Shown: positions 41,152-49,921 of the stretch, piece after piece
Numbering within the stretch: the first letter of the stretch is position 1
How the letters are laid out: each line of letters starts with the position of its first letter
Source: JBBITI01 sp963735055
GTDB taxonomy: Bacteria; Chloroflexota; Dehalococcoidia; Dehalococcoidales; UBA2162
DNA: 64,000 nt
Assembly: GCA_963735055.1 (NCBI GenBank)
Contig: CAVTJN010000015.1
Coordinates: 62,001 to 126,000 of the forward strand
Direction: 5' to 3'
Made by a program: the position numbers and the translations under genes
Notes under the pieces: model-generated
Told to the model about the DNA's origin: nothing
Databases searched by the model: none
What the model saw: the letters and a program-made list of their open reading frames with translations, nothing else

Positions 41152-42156
41152 CTACACCCCCATCGCCCTGGCCACGACCTGCGCCAGGTCGAGGACCTCA
41201 ACCTGGTCCGCCTTTAGTTCTTTCAACCCGGTCTTCAGTTGCATGATGCAGCCCGGACACTGCGTGACGATCGTGTCGGCGCCCGTTTCCAGCAGTTCTC
41301 GGGCCCGGTTCACCGCCAGTATCTGACTCATCTCGGGGAAGACCGCCTCAAATCCACCACCACCCCCGCAGCAGGTGGCGTAATCACCTTTGGTCCATGC
41401 CGGCTCCACCAGTTCGACGCCCTGGATTGCCCTCAATATGCGGCGGGGTTCTTCAACAATGCCCAGATAACGCACCAGCTGGCAAGGGTCATGATAGGCG
41501 ATCTTGACCGCCTTCGGGTAACGCAAAGACAGCGATGGCAGTTTCTCCGCCACCACCTGCGTAAAATGCTTCACCTCGATGTCAAACTCGTCCACCACCT
41601 TGCTGACCAGCTCGCGCAGCGAGAAGGTGCACGACGGAACTATGCCGACAATCTGCCGGACATTCCGGGCTTTCAATTGGCGGCACACTTCCTGAGCATG
41701 CGTCTTGAACTCTTCGTGAAGTCCAATGTAGTAAAGCAGCCCGCCGCAGCACGGCTCATCTTCTCCGAGGTACCCGAAACTGAAACCCAGCTTCCTGAGC
41801 ACCTTGACGGCATCCCGAAGGACTTCGGCGTCGTCAGCACCCCCCTTGGACATCACCCGGCGGTAGATGCCGGCAGGGTCGATGCCGATCTTCTTCGGCA
41901 GGCTCGCCAGCCCCATCGCCATATCGGAGACGCCGCTCTTGTCCATGCGCCTGCTGAGCGACATCAGCGACTCCAGTTCGCTGGCGTACTGGTAGCCGCA
42001 GCCGGCGAAGAAGATGATTTCCGCTTCGGACGGCAGATCAAGACCCTTGGCCCACTTGCTGCCCTCGCCTTTTCTTGCGCCAAGCAGATTGTGCTTCGTC
42101 GTGATATTGTCAGCCAGATAGGAGAGCCCCGGCGGCATCAAGTTCCTGTTTCCCAT
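41152..42156 (-). CDS. CCG-domain heterodisulfide reductase-type protein (LutA/HdrD-like)
   Basis: A 334-residue protein with two cysteine-rich CCG domains, PCCGGLLYYIG near residue 135 and ATCCGGGGGFEA near residue 270. Each is preceded by upstream cysteines (FFAGCGYQ, HDPCQLVRY) as in HdrB/HdrD and LutA. This non-cubane [4Fe-4S] binding type usually handles disulfides or 2-hydroxyacid electron transfer. Translation is likely coupled to the LutB-like gene, suggesting one complex. The physiological substrate is unknown. Confidence 0.8.
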   Translation of the reverse strand: MGNRNLMPPGLSYLADNITTKHNLLGARKGEGSKWAKGLDLPSEAEIIFFAGCGYQYASELESLMSLSRRMDKSGVSDMAMGLASLPKKIGIDPAGIYRRVMSKGGADDAEVLRDAVKVLRKLGFSFGYLGEDEPCCGGLLYYIGLHEEFKTHAQEVCRQLKARNVRQIVGIVPSCTFSLRELVSKVVDEFDIEVKHFTQVVAEKLPSLSLRYPKAVKIAYHDPCQLVRYLGIVEEPRRILRAIQGVELVEPAWTKGDYATCCGGGGGFEAVFPEMSQILAVNRARELLETGADTIVTQCPGCIMQLKTGLKELKADQVEVLDLAQVVARAMGV

Positions 42157-42303
42157 AGTCACCCCAAAACCATCAATGATGAACTAAAACTGCCGGGCCC
42201 CGGCGGGGGATTCCTGACTGGTCTCAAGAACCGTCCATCCCAGATACAGTCTAGCCAAGGGGGGCAGGTATGTCAAAAAACCATCCGGACCAACCGACGA
42301 GCC

Positions 42304-43410
42304 CTACAAGTGCCGGAACACGCGCCACGGCTTCTGTTCACCGCCCGGGCCGATCAGGTATGGACGGATCATGATCATGTTGCTGTCATCCACGACCTTC
42401 AGAATGTCGTCGTCCGGTTTGAGACCGCCCGTAGTGAGGAGCTTGCGCGTCGGCTGCACCACCGTTGCCACGCCCTTTGCATGGAGAATATCGATCGCCG
42501 TACGGTCGAAGATGAACGAGTCGGTAGCCGCGGCCGAGCCGTTGAGGGATACCTTGAATTCGTCCGCCCGCTCGATGGCGAATTTCGCCGAGTCCTCCCG
42601 GTTAGGTTGCCCCCCGCACTGGCACAGAAGCACCGCGTCCTTACAGAACGCAAACGAATTCGACTGGATGGCTTTGGCGCCCACCCAGGCAAGATGCGCG
42701 TCGTTCATCTCAACCTCGGTCGGTTTCCGCCTCGACATGACTTCCATACCGTATTTCGTATTGAAAAAGGAGGCTTTGTCGACTTCGGTGATGACGGGCT
42801 TACCGCCAACTGTCCACTTCATGTTGTACCCGGACACGCCTGCCCAAATCTTGTCCCAGGTATCGATGGCGGACACGTCGACGATCCGCAGGTTCTTCAT
42901 CACGTCGCCAAGCGCTTCGGCGCAGCCTTCTTCAAATCCCGGGGCCGCCAGCACGTCAAGAACAAACTTCTCTCTGCGGTTCTTGTCCACCAGGAAATCG
43001 GTGGTGGCGCGGGTGAGTCTGGAAGAGGTGGCCATGACGCCGCCGAACGGCGATTTCGTGTCGGTGGCAATAGCGGCGATCAGTGCGCCCACCTGCGTTT
43101 CGCGCGACGCGTACACCGCCGGGTTGGTGTGCTTGTTGATCACCACCGCTTCGCGCCTGTTGTCGTGAAGCAGGGCCATCGTCTCACTGATTTCGACCGC
43201 TACGGCATAACCCAGCAGGTCAATATGGTTGGTGAACCCCATCCCCCGCCCCTCGATGGCCTCCCGGTACGAATCGCCGGGCTCCCCCACGAAACCGGCC
43301 TGGTGGGGGTTGTCTCCGCTTCGCAGCGGGCTGAGGGCGTACTTGACCTGAGTCCTGCTGCCATCATCGAATGTAAGCTCAATTCTCATCTCTTTGGGGG
43401 TTGGTGACAT
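42304..43410 (-). CDS. standalone AICAR transformylase-like protein
   Basis: A 368-residue protein matching the AICAR-formyltransferase half of PurH. LRSGDNPHQA resembles the PurH YGENPHQ. KHTNPAVYA (about residue 93) carries the catalytic Lys-His. SPFGGVMATSS and AIQSNSFAF match the family, and GSAAATDSFIF plus RVFRHL resemble the PurH tail. The IMP cyclohydrolase domain of bifunctional PurH is absent. Near purA it fits purine synthesis as a separate transformylase. The match is by motif order only, and an unrelated formyl- or other transferase is possible. GAGGAGG precedes the ATG. Confidence 0.7.
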   Translation of the reverse strand: MSPTPKEMRIELTFDDGSRTQVKYALSPLRSGDNPHQAGFVGEPGDSYREAIEGRGMGFTNHIDLLGYAVAVEISETMALLHDNRREAVVINKHTNPAVYASRETQVGALIAAIATDTKSPFGGVMATSSRLTRATTDFLVDKNRREKFVLDVLAAPGFEEGCAEALGDVMKNLRIVDVSAIDTWDKIWAGVSGYNMKWTVGGKPVITEVDKASFFNTKYGMEVMSRRKPTEVEMNDAHLAWVGAKAIQSNSFAFCKDAVLLCQCGGQPNREDSAKFAIERADEFKVSLNGSAAATDSFIFDRTAIDILHAKGVATVVQPTRKLLTTGGLKPDDDILKVVDDSNMIMIRPYLIGPGGEQKPWRVFRHL

Positions 43411-43533
43411 TGTTTCCTCCTCAATACCCGGCAGCCGGTCGTTCAGACACCCGGCTGATCGGCTACTATTTCACGTTCGGAAATTGCCTGCTTTGTAGTT
43501 CTCCGCGGCCCGGTACCCAGATTTCCGACGCAA

Positions 43534-43989
43534 CTACAGACTCATCCTGAATCCCTGGGCGGAAGCCTCGAACCCCAGCGCCCGGTAGAAGCGGTGGGCC
43601 TCCTGGCGGCGGTTGTCACTGCTGAGTCCGATACGGTAACAGCCCGACTCCTTCGCCCGGCCGATGGCGTATTCCATGAGAAGCTTGCCGATACCGTTCC
43701 GGCGGCGGCCGCCGTCAACGATGACGTTTTCGACCAGTGCCCAGGGCAACCCGCGGTGCGACAGGTTTGGGACGACGAGCAGGACGAGCGATCCCAGGAC
43801 CGTCCCTTCATCCTCGGCCACCACCAATTCAAGTCCCGGCACTGACATCATCCGGGCGAACACCCGACGGTAATCGTCGTGCGTCGGGACGAGCCCGGAC
43901 TCGGCCGGAGAAGAACTGATGACCAGTTGGGCATAGAGTTCCAGGAGCCGGGGAATGTCAGACTGTCTCCCCTGCCGGACTACCGCCAT
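43534..43989 (-). CDS. GNAT family N-acetyltransferase
   Basis: Small acyltransferase of 151 residues that uses acetyl-CoA. Strand 4 and motif A are VENVIVDGGRRRNGIGKLLME with the pyrophosphate loop RRRNGIG near residue 97. Motif B follows with AHRFYRALGFE. Substrate unknown. It is separated from purA upstream by about 20 bp. Confidence 0.85.
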   Translation of the reverse strand: MAVVRQGRQSDIPRLLELYAQLVISSSPAESGLVPTHDDYRRVFARMMSVPGLELVVAEDEGTVLGSLVLLVVPNLSHRGLPWALVENVIVDGGRRRNGIGKLLMEYAIGRAKESGCYRIGLSSDNRRQEAHRFYRALGFEASAQGFRMSL

Positions 43990-44010
43990 CAATCGTAACC
44001 GCCTGCCGCT

Positions 44011-45288
44011 CTAGTAAATCTGACCCCGGAATATCGTCTGTTCCCGCGCCGGGCCCACCGATATGATTCTCACCGGACAGCCGCAGATTCCCTCGAGGCG
44101 CTTCAGATATCGGCGCGCCTGAAGCGGCAGACGGGCGTATTCGCGGATGTCGCTCGTCGGCGTGGTCCACCCCGGCAACTCCTCGTATACCGGCTGGCAG
44201 CGTTCCAGTTCCGAAATGTCGGCGGGGAAGTAGTCGATGGTCTTGCCGCCCAGCCGGTAAGCTGTACAGATCTTGATGCTGGCGAACGCGTCAAGAATAT
44301 CCAGTCGCGTGACGATCGCTCCCGTGAAACCAATCACCCGGCTGCTGTGGCGGGCGGCCACGGCATCGAACCAGCCGCACCGGCGCGGTCTCCCTGTGGT
44401 CGCCCCGAATTCCTGAGCCAGGTCGCGCAGGCGTTCTCCGATGTCCCCCTTGATTTCCGAGGGCATCGGTCCATTCCCCACCCGCGTGCAGTAGGCCTTG
44501 AAGACGCCGTAGACCCCTTTCAATTTGGCCGGGCCGACGCCCGCCCCCACAATGCCCATCGGCGACGATGACGTCACGAACGGATACGTGCCGAAGTCGG
44601 GGTCGAGCAATGCCCCCTGGGCGCCTTCCAGCATAACCGGCTCGCCCCTATCCAGCGCCTCGCTGACGATCGCAGTAGTATCCCTTATATGTGGCGCCAG
44701 CCGCCTGGCGTATTCCATGTACTGGTCGTATATTGCGTCGAGATCGACCGGGGCCGCTCCGTATGCCCCCACGATCACCCGATTCTTGAGTCCGAGTACC
44801 TGGCTCAACCTTTCTTTGAAATACTCCGGGTTCAGCAGGTCCCCGGCGCGGATACCATATCGCGCCACCTTGTCTGTAAAAGCCGGACCGATGCCTTTCC
44901 CGGTGGTCCCGATTGCTTTCGAGCCGAGGGCTTTCTCCTCCAGACTCTCCAGCACCATGTGGTAGGGCATAATGAGGTTGGTTCGGTCGCTGATGAACAG
45001 ACGGCTGAAATCGCCCACGCCCCGTTTCGCCAGATCGTCCATCTCCCTGAGAAGGGCCGCCGGATTGAGCGCCACCCCGTTGCCGATCACGCAGACGGTG
45101 TGAGGATAGAAGATACCCGACGGTACCAGGTGCAAAGCGAACTTGCCCAGATGATTGATGACGGTGTGTCCGGCGTTGTCACCCCCGGAGAACCGGACCA
45201 CCACATTAGCCTTTTCCGCCAGAAGATCGACTACCTTACCCTTCCCCTCATCACCCCACTGCGCGCCGATAACGGCAATAGCAGGCAT
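44011..45288 (-). CDS. purA: adenylosuccinate synthetase
   Basis: GTP-dependent ligase that joins IMP and aspartate, the first step from IMP to AMP; 425 residues. GAQWGDEGKGK at residues 7-17 is the P-loop, with the Asp of WGDEG as catalytic base. NAGHTV and GPAFTDKVAR (IMP binding) follow. The active-site ATTGRPRRCGW segment near residue 300 is intact. It has its own promoter and sits next to the AICAR transformylase-like gene. Confidence 0.95.
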   Translation of the reverse strand: MPAIAVIGAQWGDEGKGKVVDLLAEKANVVVRFSGGDNAGHTVINHLGKFALHLVPSGIFYPHTVCVIGNGVALNPAALLREMDDLAKRGVGDFSRLFISDRTNLIMPYHMVLESLEEKALGSKAIGTTGKGIGPAFTDKVARYGIRAGDLLNPEYFKERLSQVLGLKNRVIVGAYGAAPVDLDAIYDQYMEYARRLAPHIRDTTAIVSEALDRGEPVMLEGAQGALLDPDFGTYPFVTSSSPMGIVGAGVGPAKLKGVYGVFKAYCTRVGNGPMPSEIKGDIGERLRDLAQEFGATTGRPRRCGWFDAVAARHSSRVIGFTGAIVTRLDILDAFASIKICTAYRLGGKTIDYFPADISELERCQPVYEELPGWTTPTSDIREYARLPLQARRYLKRLEGICGCPVRIISVGPAREQTIFRGQIY

Positions 45289-45331
45289 TGTCTTCACCTC
45301 ACCCAAACACAAGTCCTGGCAAGCCCTAATG

Positions 45332-45360
45332 ATTGTACTACCCGCGGCTGGAAGGGTAAA
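45332..45360 (-). promoter_or_regulatory. promoter of purA
   Basis: Minus-strand TTTACC (45355-45360, 4 of 6) and TACAAT (45332-45337, 5 of 6) with 17 nt spacing. Confidence 0.5.
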
Positions 45361-45387
45361 GCGTCCACTGCAGAATGATTTGGACCG

Positions 45388-46017
45388 TCAGGCCCGGGTC
45401 TTTTGCCAGATCTGGTACAGCCGCTGCCCGACCGTTATCGCACTGAGGGCCGTAATCACCAACAGGGCGGCCGGAATAGCGTACCGGAATCCACTCAGCA
45501 GCAGGCCGAGTACGAGAACGATGATCCTCTCCGACCGGGTGAATATCCCGACCTGGCATTCCACCCCCAGCCCCTCGGCCCGCGCCCGAACGTAGCTCAC
45601 CAGGAAGGAACTGATGCTGGCCAAGCCCGCCAGGGCCACCCCGGCCGGGGAGCCCTTCTGAGAGAAGTACCACATCAGAGCCAGAAAGATCACCCCTTCG
45701 GACAGCCGGTCGAGTGTCGAGTCAAGGGCGGCGCCAAACTTGGTGACCCGGTTGGTGGCGCGGGCAAGCGCCCCGTCAAACATATCGAACACCGATCCGA
45801 ACGTCACTACGAGCCCGCCCCCTATGAAATGGCGCTGCGCAATGAGAACTGCCGCCACCAGGGTGATGACGAACGAAACGACCGTCAGCGCGTTCGGGGT
45901 AACTGGAGTCCTGGCGAAAAACGCGGTCACCGGGGCGGTGACATACTTCGCCAGACTCTTGCGGAATGCCTGAAGCCCCGGAAGTGATTCCGCTTCAGTC
46001 AACCGGACCAACTCCAC
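45388..46017 (-). CDS. CDP-alcohol phosphatidyltransferase
   Basis: Membrane phospholipid synthase, 209 residues with about six membrane helices. The motif DMFDGALARATNRVTKFG, continuing to DSTLDR, is the full D-x2-D-G-x2-A-R...D-x3-D catalytic signature. In the same operon come an inositol-phosphate synthase and a PimA-like mannosyltransferase. It is therefore probably a phosphatidylinositol (phosphate) synthase rather than a phosphatidylglycerol-phosphate synthase. The GTG start overlaps the upstream glycosyltransferase by 23 nt. Confidence 0.8.
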   Translation of the reverse strand: MELVRLTEAESLPGLQAFRKSLAKYVTAPVTAFFARTPVTPNALTVVSFVITLVAAVLIAQRHFIGGGLVVTFGSVFDMFDGALARATNRVTKFGAALDSTLDRLSEGVIFLALMWYFSQKGSPAGVALAGLASISSFLVSYVRARAEGLGVECQVGIFTRSERIIVLVLGLLLSGFRYAIPAALLVITALSAITVGQRLYQIWQKTRA

Positions 46018-47176
46018 CTGCTTCTCGAACGCCGGGTGCTGCCGGCGACTCTTTTCGCCTCTCGAGCACAGACTGGTAGTAGTCGACCACCCGCTGCGCT
46101 ACCTTGTCCCAGCTGTAGGAACGCGCCGTCGTCAGACCGCGGTCACCCATTTGCCGCTGCATTGCCTTATCCCGCAGCACGGTCTTCAGCGCCTCGGCCA
46201 GCTGCCTGGCGTCCCGCGGGGGCACGAGTAGCCCTTCCTGGTGATTAGTGAGAACCCCCGCATAGCCCGGGATGTTGCTTGCCACTATCGGCACCCCCGA
46301 AGCCATTGCTTCTATAAGCACCACGCCGAAGCTCTCCTTACCGGTTGCCGGCGAACAGTACACTGTCGCGGTCCGGAAGTAGCGGGCACGATCCGCATCA
46401 CTGACACGGCCGGCGAAGACAACATCCTGCAAGCCATGTTTCTCGATCCATCTTTCGTACCCTTTGCGCAGCCGCGTTCCCCCGCCAACCACGAGCAGGC
46501 GAGCCTCGGGCATCTCGGTTTTCAACTGCCGGTAAGCTTCCAGAAGACAGTCAAGCCCCTTACGTTTTTCGAGCCTGCCCAGGAAGAGGATGTTGGGACG
46601 CCCGTCATCGAAAGGCGGCATCGGCGCGGCATGGGCTGGGAAATGGCTGAGATCGACGCCATTCGGGATGACCGCATAATCGCCCGGTACGTACTTGCTG
46701 GCGAACTGCTTCGCCGGTATGGAGACCGCGATACGGCCATGCAACTTTCGCCGGCGCCGTCGCAGTATCATTCGGCCCAACGGCCACCCAAAATTGTAGC
46801 CCGGGGTGCCCTCCGCGGCGTGGAAAGTCCCGATGTTCACCGCATCCGAAAAACGCAGCACCGCGCTGCACAGCATCGGCACGAAAGGCTCGTGCAGGTG
46901 AATGATGTCGAACTTCTCGGCCGCCAGGACCGCCTTGATCTCACCGCCCAGGTTCAGCGAGATCGGTACCCGGCTGATCGAGTCACTCGCCGGGACGGGT
47001 CGCGGCCTGCCGATGGGGATGAACTTGTTGCCGAAGACACTGACCGCATTCGAGGCTGGTCCGATGACTCTCACATCGTGCCCCAGGACAACCAGTTGGT
47101 GGTACAGGTTGGCGACGTGACTCGCCACCCCGCCGGGGTATGCCAGGTCATAAGGTACTACCAACGCTATCTTCAT
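45995..47176 (-). CDS. PimA-like glycosyltransferase (GT4)
   Basis: Retaining GT4 glycosyltransferase of 393 residues. PYDLAYPGGVASHVANL near the N-terminus is the PimA-type acceptor loop. KGLDCLLEAYRQL near residue 210 and CSPATGKESFGVVLIEAMASGVPIVAS near residue 270 are the sugar-nucleotide motifs, with the Glu of ESFGVVLIEAMA. Its closest characterised relatives add mannose to phosphatidylinositol. Placement between ino1 and the phosphatidyltransferase supports PI-mannoside synthesis. Confidence 0.85.
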   Translation of the reverse strand: MKIALVVPYDLAYPGGVASHVANLYHQLVVLGHDVRVIGPASNAVSVFGNKFIPIGRPRPVPASDSISRVPISLNLGGEIKAVLAAEKFDIIHLHEPFVPMLCSAVLRFSDAVNIGTFHAAEGTPGYNFGWPLGRMILRRRRRKLHGRIAVSIPAKQFASKYVPGDYAVIPNGVDLSHFPAHAAPMPPFDDGRPNILFLGRLEKRKGLDCLLEAYRQLKTEMPEARLLVVGGGTRLRKGYERWIEKHGLQDVVFAGRVSDADRARYFRTATVYCSPATGKESFGVVLIEAMASGVPIVASNIPGYAGVLTNHQEGLLVPPRDARQLAEALKTVLRDKAMQRQMGDRGLTTARSYSWDKVAQRVVDYYQSVLERRKESPAAPGVREAGGVGPVD

Positions 47177-47231
47177 GCGAGCGGCTGTTTCCCCGAGTCC
47201 GAGGCCCCAGGTCTTCAGGAAGATAACACGG

Positions 47232-48365
47232 TTATGTCTTCCTGGCCTTGCCCGGCTTCCGCTTTACGCTAACCGGAGGAACCTCCGGCTCCCGGTTGGC
47301 GGCGATGAACTCCTCGACGTTGCGGTGCGCTTCCTCGTCGGAGTACTGCACCATCGGCGTCTTCATGAAGTACGAGGAGGGACCCAGCAGCGCCCCTTTG
47401 AGGCCCCGGTCCAGGGCGAGCTTGCAGCATCGGATCGCGTCGATAACCACCCCGGCCGAGTTCGGGCTGTCCCAGACTTCCAGTTTGGCTTCCACGAGCA
47501 GCGGGACATCGCCAAAGGTGCGCCCTTCCATGCGGATGTGGCAGAACTTGCGGTCTGCCAGGAAAGGGACGTAGTCGCTTGGCCCCACATGAATATCATT
47601 CGGGTCCATCTTGTACGGCAACTGCGAGGTCACCGAACCGGTCTTTGATATCTTCTTTGACTCGAGCCGGCTCCTCTCCAGCATGTTCAGAAAATCTGTA
47701 TTGCCGCCAAAATTCAGCTGGTAGGTCTTCTCCAGCTTGACCCCGCGGTCAACGAACAGCTTGGTCAGGACGCGGTGCACAATCGTGGCCCCAACCTGGG
47801 ACTTAATGTCATCACCGATGATAGGCAGCCCCCGGTCGGCAAAGCGGTCGCTCCAGTCCTTGCGGCTGCCGATGAAGACCGGAATGCAGTTGACAAATGC
47901 GCAGCCGGCATTCATGATCTGCTCCACGTACCACTTGGTGGCCATCTCACTGCCCACCGGCAGGTAGTTGAGCACCACGTCGGTCTTGGTCTCCTTCAGA
48001 AGCTTCACGATATCCACGGTCGCCCCCGGTGCTTTTTCGATAACTTCAGAAAGGTACTTACCCAGTCCGTCGTGGGTCATCCCGCGGGATACTTTAACGC
48101 CCGACAGCGGTACGTCGCAGAATTTGTAGGTATTGTTGGGGGCGGCATAGATCGCCTCCGAGAGATCCTTGCCGACTTTGTTCTTATCGATATCGATAGC
48201 AGCCACGAACTTGATGTCGCTGATATGATATCCACCGAGATCCACGTGCATCAGACCGGGAATCGTATCGCCCTTCTTGGCGTTCCGATAGTAGTGAACG
48301 CCCTGAACCAGTGATGATGCACAATTGCCAACCCCGATAATGGCCACATTGATACTACCTGGCAT
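47232..48365 (-). CDS. ino1: myo-inositol-1-phosphate synthase
   Basis: NAD-dependent cyclase converting glucose-6-phosphate to inositol-3-phosphate, 377 residues, as in actinobacterial and archaeal short forms. INVAIIGVGNCASSLVQGVHYY is the Rossmann site. DVVLNYLPVGSEMATKWY and GDDIKSQVGATIVHRVL are catalytic landmarks, with the Lys in DDIKSQ. KFNFGGN-type substrate contacts appear as LNFGGNTDFLNML. It is the first gene of the inositol-lipid set. Confidence 0.9.
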   Translation of the reverse strand: MPGSINVAIIGVGNCASSLVQGVHYYRNAKKGDTIPGLMHVDLGGYHISDIKFVAAIDIDKNKVGKDLSEAIYAAPNNTYKFCDVPLSGVKVSRGMTHDGLGKYLSEVIEKAPGATVDIVKLLKETKTDVVLNYLPVGSEMATKWYVEQIMNAGCAFVNCIPVFIGSRKDWSDRFADRGLPIIGDDIKSQVGATIVHRVLTKLFVDRGVKLEKTYQLNFGGNTDFLNMLERSRLESKKISKTGSVTSQLPYKMDPNDIHVGPSDYVPFLADRKFCHIRMEGRTFGDVPLLVEAKLEVWDSPNSAGVVIDAIRCCKLALDRGLKGALLGPSSYFMKTPMVQYSDEEAHRNVEEFIAANREPEVPPVSVKRKPGKARKT

Positions 48366-48455
48366 TTGTCCTCCTTCCTAAAAACGGCAAGACCGTGAAC
48401 CTTCGGAATCTACAGCGGGATTTTGCCTGACACGTCCCTGATGTGGCCGGCGCAA

Positions 48456-49364
48456 TCAGAGAAGAACTTTCTCCGGCTGCCACTCGTCTTTTTCAGAGTT
48501 GAAGCGTAACACACCCATGAAACATCCGTCAAGCGTGTACGCCCGGTGCCGCATCTCGCCTTCCGGCCGCCCCACCCCTGGAGGCGCCCCATCGAGTCCG
48601 CGGAACGCGAATGATCGTCCGTGACGGATCGCGTCTGCCTCGTCAGCGGTGGCGGTAAGCGCCGGCAAGTGCGACATTACACTGTCCAGGGGGGACAGCA
48701 GGCGCGACCAATCACCATCTCCCACGGCTTCGGCGAGTCTCGGAAGCGAAATGGCATCGGCGATGTCGAAGGGACCGTACCGCAACCGCGACAGGTTCTT
48801 CAGGTAGGCGCCGCAGGCGAGGTCCTGTCCCAGGTCGTGGGCGAGCGAACGGATGTATGTCCCCCGGCTGCACGTCACTTCGATAGTGGCCACCGGCGGA
48901 GCCCACGACACGAGGTCAATCGCGTAGATCTCGACCGTTCGGCTCGGACGGTCGACGGTGATGCCGGCCCGAGCCATCTCATAGAGGCGTTTCCCGTTGT
49001 GCTTCAGCGCACTGAACATCGGTGGAGTCTGCTGGATCGGGCCCCGAAACCGACTTAGCGCCAGCGCGACAGCATTGGCGTCGACGGCAGCCGCATCGCC
49101 ACGTTTGGTGATCTGACCCTCGGCGTCCCCGGTGTCCGTAACCACGCCAAATTCAACTTCGGCGCGGTACTTCTTGGAGTGCTCCATCAGGTACTCGACG
49201 ACCCGCGTGGCCTTGCCTACGCACACCGGCAGGACGCCCGAAGCCAGGGGATCGAGCGTACCGGCGTGTCCCACCCGGCGCTCCCGGCACAGTCGCCTGA
49301 CGGCGGCCACCACCCCGAAAGATGTCTCCCCAAGAGACTTGTCAATTATCAGTATCCCGTCCAT
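48456..49364 (-). CDS. truB: tRNA pseudouridine(55) synthase
   Basis: Makes pseudouridine at tRNA position 55; 302 residues. HAGTLDPLASGVL near residue 34 holds the catalytic Asp. RFRGPIQQTPPMFSALKHNGKRLYE and CSRGTYIRSLAHDLG complete the catalytic domain. The C-terminal part after about residue 230 is a PUA-like tail. It ends the nusA operon, 184 bp after rbfA. Confidence 0.95.
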   Translation of the reverse strand: MDGILIIDKSLGETSFGVVAAVRRLCRERRVGHAGTLDPLASGVLPVCVGKATRVVEYLMEHSKKYRAEVEFGVVTDTGDAEGQITKRGDAAAVDANAVALALSRFRGPIQQTPPMFSALKHNGKRLYEMARAGITVDRPSRTVEIYAIDLVSWAPPVATIEVTCSRGTYIRSLAHDLGQDLACGAYLKNLSRLRYGPFDIADAISLPRLAEAVGDGDWSRLLSPLDSVMSHLPALTATADEADAIRHGRSFAFRGLDGAPPGVGRPEGEMRHRAYTLDGCFMGVLRFNSEKDEWQPEKVLL

Positions 49365-49548
49365 GCCAGAATCCTAACCGGCCCAACCGACTTAGACCCG
49401 CGTTGACGCCATGTCACTCGCGATGAGGGTCGCAACAAACGGGTGCCGCGGAGCCGGGGTGGTCAAAACCCGTTGGTTGCCGGGTTCGGGGCCGGCGGAC
49501 TGAACCCGAACCGGGGTCCGGTACTTCGGGCTTGAGGTCCCCGCCTCT

Positions 49549-49905
49549 TCAGGGCTCGTTCTTCTCGGGGGCGACCTCGTCCAGCAGCTTCAGCAGCCTC
49601 GCGCCGCGCTCGATAGAATCGTCCCACTGAAAGCTGAGATCCGGGACCTGACGCATTTTCAGCCGCTTGACGAGTTCGTGATGAAGAAACCCTGCGGCAG
49701 CCGTCAAGGCGCTCACTATCTCGTGCCTCTGCTCCTTGCTGCCCATATTGCTGACGAACACCGTAGCGTGTTTCAGATCCGGAGCCGTATCCACTTCCGT
49801 TATCGCCAGGAAGGTGCCAAGACGCGGGTCTTTTATGTCCCGGCGCAGAACATCGCTGAGTTCTTCGCGAATGAGGCTATTTACCCGTTCCAGACGACGC
49901 GTCAC
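49549..49905 (-). CDS. rbfA: ribosome-binding factor A
   Basis: 30S-maturation factor with a KH-like fold, 118 residues. RRLERVNSLIREELSDVL at the N-terminus and KDPRLGTFLAITEVDTAPDLK are family hallmarks. DLSFQWDDSIERGARL closes the domain. GTG start. It lies 16 bp after infB, in the canonical order infB-rbfA-truB. Confidence 0.95.
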   Translation of the reverse strand: MTRRLERVNSLIREELSDVLRRDIKDPRLGTFLAITEVDTAPDLKHATVFVSNMGSKEQRHEIVSALTAAAGFLHHELVKRLKMRQVPDLSFQWDDSIERGARLLKLLDEVAPEKNEP

Positions 49906-49921
49906 GTGGCTCGACCTTTCC

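Noticed and set aside
41239..43407. 722-residue open frame antisense to the LutA-like and AICARFT-like genes
   Set aside because: Long frame only reflects GC-rich codon bias of the two real genes on the other strand; it spans the gap between them and shows no domain.
49365..49548. Terminator or riboswitch between truB and rbfA
   Set aside because: A CGGGTTC/GAACCCG inverted repeat exists in a GC-rich stretch, but the loop is long and no U-tract or conserved structure is visible.
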